DNA of 17,500 nucleotides, taken from contig NW_013653458.1 of NCBI RefSeq assembly GCF_000499385.1, forward strand, positions 5,001 through 22,500. The letters run 5' to 3'. The notes beneath the pieces were generated by a model. That model was not told where the DNA came from. It searched no databases and saw only the letters and a program-made list of their open reading frames with translations. Position numbers and translations under genes: made by a program. Below, one piece after another: positions 1-8,588 of this stretch (its first letter is position 1; every line of letters begins with the position of its first letter). The stretch is from Eimeria necatrix (lineage: Eukaryota; Apicomplexa; Conoidasida; Eucoccidiorida; Eimeriidae).

Positions 1-967
1 TTGAGAACCCCTAAACCCTAATTTTTCAAAACCCTTTCGCCCTCTTCAAACCCTTTCCCTTTTCTTCCTAAACCCTTTTTTCGAAACCCTAAACCCTAAT
101 TGCTTTTTCTCTTTTTATTTGAACCTCCTCGTCTCTCTAAACTCTTTTTTATATCTCTAAACCCTTTTTATTTCCCTAAACCCTTTTTTTTATATTTCTA
201 AACCCTTTTTATTTCCCTAAACCCTTTTTTATTTCCCTAAACCCTTTTTTCTGTCTTTCTAAACCTCCTTTTACTTCCCCAAAACCCTAAACCCTAAACC
301 CTTTTTCACTTCCCTAAACCCTTTTTTATTTCCCTAAACCCTTTTTTGTATTTCTCTAAACCCTCTTTTTCTAAACCCTCATTTTTTATTTCCCCCAGCC
401 CTTTTTCCTATCTTTCTAAACCCTAAACCCTCGTTTTCTTTCTAAACCCTTTTTAATTTTCCTAAACCCTAAACCCTTTTTTTGCATCTCTCTAAACCCT
501 CTTTTATTATCTCCCTAAACCCTCATTTTTGTTTTTCCAAACCCTTTTTTGACTCCCCTAAACCCTCATTTTGTATCTTTGTGTTTTCTAAACCCTTTTT
601 TCTTCCTAAACCCTAAACCCTAAACCCTAAACCCTTTTTTGTTTTTGTAAACCCTTTTTTCTTGTCCCCCTATACCCTTGTTTGTGTTTCTTTAAACCCT
701 CATTTTAATTTCCGAAAACCCTAATTTGTGTTTTTGAAAATTTTCATTTTTGTTTTCCTAAACCCTAATATATGTTTCCCTAAACCCTAATTTGTGTTTT
801 TTAAAACTCTAATTTGTGTTTCCCTAAACCCTAATTTTATTTCGCCAAACCCTCATTTGTGTTTTAAAACCCCAATTTTACCTCGCTAAACCCTAATTTG
901 TGTTTTCAAACCCTAATTTCAGTTCTCCAAACCCTTTTTAATCTCCATTTTAGGGTTTAGGGTTTAC
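1..967. repeat. degenerate telomere-like heptamer region (CCCTAAA)
   Basis: Dozens of CCCTAAA/AAACCCT units are separated by T-rich spacers such as CCCTTTTTT and TATTTCC. Up to about 930 the orientation is CCCTAAA on the + strand, then it flips to TTTAGGG at about 952-967. The units are interrupted and diverged, unlike a functional chromosome end. Because an Elf1 exon with a splice acceptor follows at 1640 and its upstream zinc knuckle is absent, I infer that this block lies within (or upstream of) a long intron of that gene. No gene is seen in it. Confidence 0.85.
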
Positions 968-1639
968 GAAACACAAATAATGCATTTATTTTCATTTTAC
1001 AAAAAATGAAAAAAACAAAAAGCTGAAAAGAATTTAAATTTAAATAATTATTTAATTGAAAAAGATGAAAATTAATTCTTTTTAAATTCTTTTTAAATTC
1101 ATTTTTAATTTTTTTAATTCATTTTTAATTCTTTTGAATTCTTTTTTAATTATATTTTTAATTCTTGTTTAATAATTCTTTTTAACAATTCTTTTTAAAT
1201 TAATTCTTTTTTATTTTTTAATTTCTTTTTAATAATTCTTTTTCAATAATTCTTTTTTAACAATTCTTTTGAACAATTCCTTTTAACAATTCCTCTTTTC
1301 AGCAGTTCTTTTTAATTCTTTTAAATTACTTTTTAGTACTTCTTTTGCATTTCTTTTCAATTCTTTCTAATTAATTCTTCTTAATTAATTCTTTTTAATT
1401 AATTCTTTTTAACTAATTCTTTTTAATTAATTCTTTTTTTATTTGTTTTTAATTCTTTTTGAATTCTTTTTAAATTCTTTTTTGATTCTTTTTTAATTCC
1501 TTTTTAATTTTTTTATAATTCTTTTTAAATTCTTTTTTTAATACTTTTTTAATTCTTTTTTTAATTCTTTTTTAATTCTTTTTTATTCTTTTTTTAACTT
1601 TTTTAATTCTTTTTTAATTCTTTTTTTAATTCTGTTTAG
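968..1639. repeat. AT-rich degenerate AATTCTTTTT repeat, probable intron 3' part
   Basis: After a short A-rich stretch the + strand is dominated by T runs broken by AATT, close to a 10-bp degenerate unit AATTCTTTTT, for more than 500 bases. It ends in a T-rich tract and TTCTGTTTAG at 1630-1639, a good 3' splice site. The tract is therefore plausibly an extended polypyrimidine region of the intron before the Elf1 exon. No ORF of interest is present. Confidence 0.7.
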
Positions 1640-1772
1640 GGATAGAGTGCGGGGAGTGGGCTCTCTTTGCTGCCGCCTCTGCGGCTCGAATTATGACAAA
1701 CAAATAAGTCGATTAGAAGAAGGAATAGATGTTTACGGAGAGTGGATAGATGCATGCGTTGCTGCGAACGCT

Positions 1773-1804
<32 letters not shown>

Positions 1805-2156
1805 CGCAGCAGCAGCAGCCCCCGCAGCAGCAGCAGCAGCGGCCCCCGCTGCCAACAGAGACCGAGACAGACTCCGCAGCAGCAGCAGCAGAGAACACTC
1901 CGCCAAGTCCAAAGGAGACAGCAGCAAAAAGCAAAAAGTGTTTCGAAAAGAAGAGCAAAAGGAGACAGAAACTGACGCAGAAGGCAGCAGCAGCAGCAGC
2001 AGCAGCAGCGCAGCAGAGTCCGACGGCGAAGAGCCGCTCGAAACGAGAAAGTGGCACAAAAGAAACAAAACAGAAGCAGCAGCAGCAGCAGCTGCTGCTG
2101 CTGCTGCAGCAGAAGAGAGCGACGAAGAAGAAGCAGCCAGCGACGCAGAAAAAGAC

Positions 2157-2215
<59 letters not shown>

Positions 2216-2309
2216 CAGCGCCGTGGGGGGCCTCATTGAACAGTACAGACAGGAGACAGAAGGGCAAGAAGAAGACGAAGAGGAAACGGGACTTTTTAAT
2301 GATGATGAA

Positions 2310-2312
<3 letters not shown>
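1640..2312 (+). CDS. ELOF1: transcription elongation factor Elf1/ELOF1 homologue, 3' exon
   Basis: This is the last exon of a homologue of Elf1 (ELOF1), a small zinc-ribbon protein that travels with RNA polymerase II through chromatin. The reading starts as DRVRGVGSLCCRLC and continues to GIDVYGEWIDACVAAN. In the known family the second CxxC knuckle is followed by a conserved block resembling PVDVYSDWIDACEAAN, so the match is specific. The exon opens directly after the acceptor TTCTGTTTAG, one base before the GAT codon, so the intron falls inside the zinc ribbon. The first CxxC knuckle and the basic N-terminus must be on an upstream exon, which is not recognisable in 1-1639. After the domain comes an unusual tail of about 170 residues: poly-Ala, poly-Ser, a basic patch and an acidic end (EEDEEETGLFNDDE). 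Yeast Elf1 also has an acidic tail, but this one is much longer. TAA stop at 2310-2312. Confidence 0.82.
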
Positions 2313-2348
<36 letters not shown>

Positions 2349-2420
2349 CTAAATAAACAAATAAATAAAAATAACTAAATAAATAAATAAATAATTAATT
2401 AATTAATTAAATTGCAAAAA
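2310..2420. repeat. (AAAT)n tetranucleotide microsatellite with AATT runs
   Basis: AAATAAATAAAT units begin at the Elf1 stop codon, so the TAA is itself part of the repeat, and grade into AATTAATT. It probably forms the 3' untranslated region of that gene. Similar AAAT arrays occur at about 2490-2590 and 5690-5800. Confidence 0.8.
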
Positions 2421-2495
2421 GTTAAGAAGCCCAGCACAAACAATGGGAGCCCACGGTCGCCCAGCGCCCCACTGAGCAGCAGCAATTAAACAAAA

Positions 2496-2562
<67 letters not shown>

Positions 2563-2638
2563 CAAAACAATAAATAAATATAAATAAAATAAAATCCACG
2601 TGCTGCTCAGATGGGAAGAATTCGTTGCGACCCTTTTC
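2421..2638. repeat. non-coding spacer with second (AAAT)n array
   Basis: About 70 bases of ordinary sequence are followed by a long AAAT array at about 2490-2595. A short unique stretch then leads into the first palindromic element at 2639. No coding signal is seen. Confidence 0.7.
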
Positions 2639-2656
2639 CGGGTGTACGTACACCCG
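2639..2656. repeat. palindromic element copy 1, GGTGT-ACGT-ACACC
   Basis: A perfect 18-bp palindrome, CGGGTGTACGTACACCCG. It is the first of 13 copies in the window of an element with arms GGTGT/ACACC, usually extended by GAG/CTC or CG, around a variable 4-base centre. Function unknown. It could be a dimeric DNA-binding site or an RNA hairpin. Confidence 0.75.
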
Positions 2657-2670
2657 AAATCTGCCAAACC

Positions 2671-2775
2671 AGCAGCAGCAACTGCAGCAGCAGCAGCAGC
2701 AACTGCAGCAGCAGCAACTGTAGCCGCAGCAGCAGCTGCTGCTGCTGCAGCAGCAGCAGCTGCTGCTGCTGCAGA
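2671..2775. repeat. CAG/CTG array with inverted switch
   Basis: CAG runs with AAC interruptions, then alternating CTG and CAG blocks (about 2731-2775) that form inverted repeats around CTGCTGCAGCAG. Every reading gives only poly-Ser, poly-Ala, poly-Cys or poly-Gln, and nothing flanking it looks like a protein, so I do not call a gene. Confidence 0.75.
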
Positions 2776-2799
2776 CAGGCGCAGTGGCTAAGCTTTTGT

Positions 2800-2817
2800 G
2801 AGGTGTATGTACACCTC
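2800..2817. repeat. palindromic element copy 2, GGTGT-ATGT-ACACC
   Basis: GAGGTGTATGTACACCTC: both 7-bp arms pair perfectly around ATGT. It lies 144 bp downstream of copy 1, with the CAG array between them. Confidence 0.75.
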
Positions 2818-2877
2818 GAAACAGAAGGGCTACTAAAGCGCAGCTTGAAATTTCCCTTTTGCATTTGCAATAAGGAC

Positions 2878-2941
2878 TTAGGGTTTACCATTAGGGTTTA
2901 GGGCTTAGGGTTTAGGGTTTAGGGTTTAGGGTTTAGGGTTT
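2878..2941 (-). repeat. telomere-like heptamer array (TTTAGGG on +)
   Basis: About eight TTAGGGTTT units with two variants (GTTTACCATT, GGGCTTAGGG). No coding sequence is attached. About 75 bases of unique sequence follow, before the GCTAGC minisatellite. Confidence 0.9.
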
Positions 2942-3013
2942 TTGAACGCGAAGCGCTCTTCATTTGTTTGCTTCGCAAGACGCTTTTAGAGCATCCAGCA
3001 GTAGGGGAAGGCT

Positions 3014-3535
3014 TGTGGCTAGCTGCTGCTGGCTTTGACTAGCTGCAGCTAGCTGCAGCAGCAGCTAGCTGCAGCAGCAGCTAGCTGCAGCTAGCCACGG
3101 CAGCCGCAGCTAGCTCTGCAGCTAGCTGTGGCTCACTGGGGCTATCTTTCGTTAAGCTTGGGCTGTCCGTAGCTAGCCGTAGCTAGCCGTAGCTAGCCGT
3201 AGGTAGCCGTAGCTAGCTGTGGCTAGCTGTGGCTAGCTGTGGCTGGCTGGCGCTAGCTATGGCTAGCTGTAGCCGGTTGCAGCTAGCTGTGGCTAGCTGG
3301 AGCTATCTGTGGTTGTCTAGAACCTTCCGTGGCTAGCTGTGGCTAGCTATGGCTAGCTGTGGCTAGCTATGGCTAGCTGTGGCTAGCTATGGCTAGCTAT
3401 TGCTAGGTGTGTTTAGCTATGGCTAGCTGTGGCCAGGTGTGGCTAGCTGTGGCTAGCTATGGCTAGCTATGGCTAGCTGTGGCTGGATATGGCTAGCTGT
3501 GGCTAGCTATGGCTAGCTGTGGCTAGCTAGCTGGG
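3014..3535. repeat. 10-bp minisatellite, unit GGCTAGCTGT / GGCTAGCTAT
   Basis: About 50 units containing the palindrome GCTAGC, with a period of 10 bp through most of the array (about 3165-3535). The first 150 bp is more irregular, with inserted CAGCAG. Each period is close to one helical turn. The same family returns at 17099-17485. No ORF is supported. Confidence 0.9.
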
Positions 3536-3664
3536 TTTTATTTGTTTTGTGAAGGAGCTGTGTCTTCAAGGTTTGCTGCATCTCAAAGAGACTCCTAATA
3601 TTTATATCTGCCGCTTTTAAAGCTGCTGCTGCTGCTTCTGCTGTTGCTGCTGCTGCTGCTTCTA

Positions 3665-3704
<40 letters not shown>

Positions 3705-3740
3705 TGTTGCTGCTGCTGCTGAAGCCGCTTCCAAGTCCAT
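3513..3740 (-). CDS. doubtful small Ala-rich ORF or first exon
   Basis: A reverse-strand ATG (MDLEAAS) opens a 75-residue ORF. It has poly-Ala broken by Thr, Val and Glu, followed by a non-repetitive segment, ADINIRSLFEMQQTLKTQLL, that could form an amphipathic helix or short coiled coil. The last residues and stop fall in the start of the GCTAGC minisatellite, which argues against a complete natural gene; an exon ending before that point is possible, but no strong donor is visible. No family is recognised. The opposite-strand reading is poly-Leu and is less plausible. This is listed mainly because the non-repeat segment looks protein-like. Confidence 0.22.
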
Positions 3741-4064
3741 CTCGTCTTTTGATTTCTATTTTGTTTTTTTGGCTTTTTCTTTTTTCAAAAGACCTTTTAA
3801 ATGTTTCGTTTGGGGTCAGAAAGAAATTAAAAAAACTTTAAAAATGTCTAAAAGCAATTTTGAATAATTTTGAATTTCAAAAACAAGAAAAGGCAATGTG
3901 AGCGAAGGTGACTCTTGCAGGGCGCAGCGGCGATCAAGAAACACAAACCCTAAACCCTAACCATAAACCCTTTTTTTTCGGAAAAAGTTTCTTTTTTTAT
4001 TTAAATTAAATATATTTGTTTATTAATGACGTCAGCGTTGTTTCGGGTGAAAACGCCGAACAGA
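3741..4064. other. AT-rich spacer with short heptamer run
   Basis: T- and A-rich sequence without a supported gene. A short CCCTAAA run lies at about 3945-3972, followed by a 40-bp AT block. Nothing else is recognised. Confidence 0.6.
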
Positions 4065-4082
4065 GAGGTGTCTGTACACCCG
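4065..4082. repeat. palindromic element copy 3, GGTGT-CTGT-ACACC
   Basis: GAGGTGTCTGTACACCCG. The inner arms are intact and the centre is CTGT. Confidence 0.7.
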
Positions 4083-4117
4083 AGAAAATCTATAAACTGG
4101 TTTTTCAGTTCGGGCTT

Positions 4118-4135
4118 GAGGTGTCTAGACACCGC
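4118..4135. repeat. palindromic element copy 4, GGTGT-CTAG-ACACC
   Basis: GAGGTGTCTAGACACCGC. The core is a perfect 14-bp palindrome, 36 bp after copy 3. The centre differs (CTAG) while the arms are unchanged. Confidence 0.72.
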
Positions 4136-4307
4136 AACTGGAGGCGCGCTCGCGCGCGCCTCGCCGCGATTCGCCGGGAAAACGCCATTTAAATTGGAAA
4201 TTGAATTTAAAAATGAATTAAAAAAAGAAAATGAAATCAATTGGCGGAAAAGGCGGGGGTTTTTCGCGGGAAATTCCCCGTGAGCCAGCGCCCGCTGCGC
4301 GGGTGCT

Positions 4308-4325
4308 GGGGTGTACATGCACCTC
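4308..4325. repeat. palindromic element copy 5, GGTGT-ACAT-GCACC
   Basis: GGGGTGTACATGCACCTC, with one arm mismatch. The surrounding 4140-4500 contains a GC-rich block and AT-rich blocks but no convincing gene. Confidence 0.6.
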
Positions 4326-4547
4326 AAGACGGAACCCTTCCAGCCGCTTCTTCTTGTGCAAACCTGAAATTAAATAATTAAAAACAAATAAAACTGAGAA
4401 TTTGAATTGAAAATTCCGGAAAAAACGTTAAAAGCCACCCGAGCACCCAGCAGACCAGTGGTGCGGTTTCGAAGCGCAGCAGCAGCCGCACCACCGCGCT
4501 GCTGCGTTTTGCGTTTCTTTGATTTGTTTTCCGCCTTGCTGCTGCAG

Positions 4548-4825
4548 CAGCAGCAGCAGCAGCAGCTAATGCAGACACGGGCAAACCCTCGAGGGGCTTT
4601 GGGGGGCCCCAGGGGGGGCCCTCCAGGGGGGCCCCCAGGGGGGCCCCCAGGGGGGCCCCTAGGGGGCCCCCCAGGGGGCCCCCAAAGTCCTTAGAGGAGC
4701 CCTGGGGTGCAGCAGACAGGTAAAATTGCATGCAATTGTTTGTTAATTGTTTATTATCTCATTTCCTTCCATTATCAAAAGAAATTACCCCCCACTAGCA
4801 TTTTTGGAAGCTCGGAGTTGAAGGC

Positions 4826-4859
<34 letters not shown>

Positions 4860-5138
4860 GCAGCAGCAGCACGGCCCGCCGGAGCAGCAGCCGCAGCTGC
4901 GAAGGCAGCAGCACAGAAGCAGCAGCTTGCAGCAGCTAAGGCAGCAGCAGCAGCAGCAGCTCCCGCAGCAACGGCAACGCAGGACCAGCAGCAGCAGCAG
5001 AACAGCCAGCAGCAACTGCAGCAGCAACAACAGCAGCACCTGGGACGAGAACAGTCGCCCCGTGAGCAGCAGCAGCTGCTCCCCGCACAGTACCCAGCCT
5101 CCGCACCTCCACCGACTCAGACTAATTGGAATAAATAA
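4548..5138 (+). CDS. unrecognised Ala/Gln/Ser-rich protein, last two exons
   Basis: Two exons, 4548-4719 and 4799-5138, flank a 79-nt intron. The donor is CAGACAG/GTAAAA and the acceptor is CCCACTAG. The frame passes the junction in phase: exon one reads NADTGKPSRGFGGPQ, then Gly/Pro/Arg repeats from the G5C5 sequence, then SLEEPWGAAD; the split Ser codon joins to IFGSSELKA, followed by poly-Ser, poly-Ala, a Gln-rich stretch and PAQYPASAPPPTQTNWNK before TAA. A T-rich tract and CTGCTGCAG at about 4505-4547 make a plausible acceptor in front, so further 5' exons should exist; I could not identify them. No family is recognised. It is convergent with the Fhit gene. The evidence is the strong splice pair and phase agreement, not homology. 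Confidence 0.5.
4720..4798 (+). other. 79-nt intron containing a TGCATGCA palindrome
   Basis: GT at 4720-4721 (GTAAAATT) and AG at 4797-4798. Positions 4724-4737 read AATTGCATGCAATT, a perfect 14-bp palindrome around TGCATGCA, which is known as a binding motif of apicomplexan AP2 factors. The intron is AT-rich, unlike its GC-rich 5' exon. Confidence 0.6.
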
Positions 5139-5325
5139 ACAAATAATTAAATTAAATGATTAAATTAAATAATTAAATAAAAAATAAAAAAATAAATAAA
5201 TTCAAAATAACTAATTCGCATCTTTGTGGCAGCGGAAAGGAGACAGCAGAAAGCCTCCTTCTGTCTCTTTTTGACTCGGAGCCAAAGTGCAGTTTCCCCG
5301 AGGACTTAACTTCTCTTTCAAATAT
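5139..5325. other. AT-rich convergent intergenic spacer
   Basis: AAT/AAAT-rich sequence followed by about 110 bases of mixed sequence between two convergent genes. It probably holds the 3' untranslated regions of both. No gene is seen. Confidence 0.5.
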
Positions 5326-5378
5326 CTTTTGCTGCTGCTGCTGCTGCTGCAGCAGCAGCTGCTGCTGCTGCTGCTGCA

Positions 5379-5413
<35 letters not shown>

Positions 5414-5562
5414 CGCTGGTGCTGGTGCCAGTGCTAGTGCTGCTGCTGCTACAGTTACTGCTGCCACTGTCGCTGCCGTTGCCGCAAGCATTTCTAGCGC
5501 TGCAGCAGCTGCTGCTGCTGCTGATGCTGCTCCTACTGCTGCTGCTGCTGCTGCTGCTGCTC
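5326..5562. repeat. CTG/CAG array, probable 3' UTR of the Fhit gene
   Basis: CTG runs on + (CAG on -), with inverted CAG blocks at about 5350 and 5505. In the Fhit direction this follows the TAG at 5563-5565, which itself sits inside a CAG run (CAGTAG). The + strand poly-Leu reading is not considered a gene. Confidence 0.65.
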
Positions 5563-5598
<36 letters not shown>

Positions 5599-8588
5599 CA
5601 TTTTCTTTATGAGTTCTTGGCCAAAAACGCGGAAGTCTTCGGCCTCTGCTGCCATTTCCTCATGGGTGCGCGCCCTGCAGCAAAAAGAAAAATAAATAAA
5701 TAAGTAAATAAATAAATAAATAAATAAAAATAAAAATAAATAAATTAAAATAAAAATAAAAAAATAAAAATAAATAAATAAGAATAAATAAATAAATAAT
5801 AGAATGAATAGACAGCAAGCAGCAAATGCTGCAGCTAAATAGAAGTGGCTGCAGAAGGAAATATAAAAAAGCAAAAGAAAACATTAGAGGCATAATCCGC
5901 AGGCTCTAAACCCTAAACCCTAAACCCTAAACCCTAGCCCTTCTCTGAAGCCCAAAGCCTAGGCCCCCAATCCCTCCTTAAACCCTCGCCCTCGCCCGCT
6001 CCCACCCCCCCAAACCCGAAACCCTAGTAAACCCTAAACCCTAGTAAACCCTAAACCCTAGTAAACCCTAAACCTTAGTAAACCCTAAACCCCAAACCCT
6101 AGCTCCCAAACCCCAAACCCTCCTTCCCCAACCCCAAGCCCCATTCCCAACCCCGAAGCCCGAGTTCGCATCCCCAGAAACCCCAAACCCCAAACCACAA
6201 ACCCTAAACCCTAAACCCTAAACCCTAAACCCCAAACCCTAAACCCTAAACCCCAAACCCCAAACCCCAAACCCTAAACCCTAAACCCTAAACCCTAAAC
6301 CCTAAACCCCAAACCCCAAACCCCAAACCCTAAACCCTAAACCCTAAGCGCGGCTGACGGCCTGTCTGGACAGTCGAGTTGGAGTTTGGGGGCGGCGGGG
6401 TTGGCGCGCTCGAGGTGTCTGTACACCTCGTCGTTGGGCTCGAAGTCCCCCGCCTGTCTCGGCAAAATGTGCAAATGCAAATGAGAAATAGTTTGACCTG
6501 CTGCTGCTCCGTCCTGTAGAGACACCGTAAGGGCTTCTCGGGTGTATCGACAGCTCAGCAGCCACCCCACACTCTGCGCGGCGCCGAAGAGGTCCCCCAG
6601 CTCTTCTTCGGACAGCTCGCACAGCCGCTGCAGCACCGAAAAACGGACAAAACTGCTTCTTAAATGCTTTATTTGTTTCCGCATTTTCTTTCGTTTGTTC
6701 CTGCATTTAAAGTGCTTTTAATTTGCTTCCTAAACCTCTTTTCGGCGCCCCAAACGCCCCAGGGGGCCCCCTCCGCCTTCCCGGGGGCCCCCGGACACTT
6801 TCGCACAAAGTCCTTTTAAAAAGGCCCTTTTGTCTCCATTTTCGGACACTTTTGGTCTGCTGCTGCTCCTCTACTTCCTTTTTATTTATTCTCCTTTTTA
6901 AGCCGCTTTTAACAACCCCAAAAAAGCTCAAAACGAAAATTCACCACTTCACCTCGCTGCGCGGCGCGAGGTGTACGTACACCCCAGGCCATGGCCGCGT
7001 GAGGTGTATGTACACCCGAGTGAGGTGTACGTACACCCGAATGCACAAGTGCCCGTTTTTCCGAGCACTTTCCGGAAAACAAATTTAGTAATTCAGAACC
7101 CAGGGACTTCGAATGAATAAACAATAAAAGCTCCACTTTCACAATGCATGCAACGTGCTGCTTCCCGCTGCTGCAGCAGTCTTGCTGCTGCAGCAGCAAA
7201 GCTGCGTTTAAATTGTCCATTTGCTGCTGCAGCAGCATTTGCTGCTGCAGCAGCAAATGGACACTTTAAAGCTTTAGTTGATCATTTCCCTGACAAGCAG
7301 CTCTTTCTGCTTTTTCAAAGAGTCCCAATTTAAAATTAAATTGAACATTTCCCGTCTTTTAATTCATTTTTAATCTTTTGAACTTTGACAGATTTCCCTC
7401 TCTGCGCTAAAGCCCGTGTTTTGAGGTGTACGTACACTCGGGAGGCGCAGCAAAAAGCCAAGTGCAGCAAACGCGCATGCAAAGTAGAAAAGCAAAAGAC
7501 GAAAAATGAAACGGAAGTTCTTCTTAATTAATTATTATGTTAATTAATTAATTAATGCATTAAATTGGAAATAAATAAAAAACAAAATTCATTTGGCATT
7601 TATTTGCGTCAGCGCGAAAAAAAAAACAAAAAGACATTTTTCCTGCATACACTGCAGAAGTAGTGCGCAGCTGTACATACACCTGGGCCTGCAAGAGGGC
7701 AATTAGGTAATTAAATAAATAAAATAAATCTTTTAAATAAATTAAAATAAAAGTTCTTCTTTATTCGCGGAAGTGGCATGCAAAAGGGCGAAAAGACTCA
7801 AACAACTGCGCATGCAAATCCAACTTTTGCATAAAAATGACGGAAATGCCATTTTTTATTTTCGCATGCAAATGGACAAAAACGCGAAATGAATAAAATT
7901 CGAAGTTGCACTTTAATGCACTTCTACTCTGCAGGATTTCCGAGTGCATGCATTTGAAAAATGGCAAAAATAAAACACAAAAAGCCGAAAATGTTGGATT
8001 TTTTCCCAAGTCCGAGGGGCCAAATAGCGGGCAAACTGCACTTATTTGGGTTTAATTAAATAGCATTATTTTTAGACTTATTGGCGAGAAAAGAAACGAA
8101 AAAAGAAAATAAAATAAAAAACAAAAATCGAAAATGAACTTCTCCGGTGACTACGGGATAAACAGAGGCCCACGGCCAGCGGCGGCGTGGCCCAATGGAT
8201 AGGGCGTCTGACTTCGGATCAGAAGGTTGTGGGTTCGAGTCCCATCGTCGTCAAAACTTTTTTTTGATTAAATTCGCGCCTAAGGGGCCCAAAATGCGGG
8301 AAATTAAACGGAGAATTCGGAAATAACTTTTATTTTTTGTCAAAAAATCTGGAAAAAGCAGAAAAGAGAAAAGTACACCCACCTCCACGCGGCGGCGAGG
8401 CACCACCAGGCTGTGCCCCGGAACCAGCGGCCGCAAGTTCACCATCGCGTAACTCCACCGCGATAACAAAAAAACTTGTTTTCCAGGAACTGAAAAAGGG
8501 CCGAAGGCGAAGTTTTGCTGCGGGGCGCTGCAGCAGAGGGTTTGTTCGAGTCTGCGCAGCAGCGCGGGGTGGGGGCACAGCGGCGCCA

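Larger units (their letters stand above)
6628..8382 (-). other. Fhit intron 1 (1755 nt), hosts a tRNA and motif clusters
   Basis: The donor is GTGGGTGTAC and the acceptor TTTCGGTGCTGCAG. Unlike intron 2 it has no heptamer array. It contains palindromic element copies 7-11, CTG/CAG inverted repeats at 7157-7256, a group of GCATGCAAA motifs (7475-7872) and a tRNA gene on the other strand. ORFs inside it (for example 7761-8009 on minus) match nothing and lack Fhit or other motifs. Confidence 0.75.

Noticed and set aside
1..967. A true chromosome end (telomere)
   Set aside because: The units are interrupted and degenerate, reverse orientation near 950, and are followed by an internal exon of a split gene. 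The same heptamer recurs in at least nine internal places.
4026..4283. Forward ORF of 85 codons as first exon of the 4548-5138 gene
   Set aside because: It includes palindromic elements and AT-rich low-complexity sequence, and the one tempting donor (CGG/GTGAAA near 4045) does not give the phase required at 4548.
5287..5703. Forward poly-Leu ORF
   Set aside because: It is the antisense of the Fhit 3' exon and its CAG-rich 3' flank; apart from the ends it is only Leu and Gln.
7761..8009. Reverse ORF of 82 codons in Fhit intron 1
   Set aside because: No motif, AT-rich composition, and it covers the GCATGCAAA motifs. Nothing supports translation.
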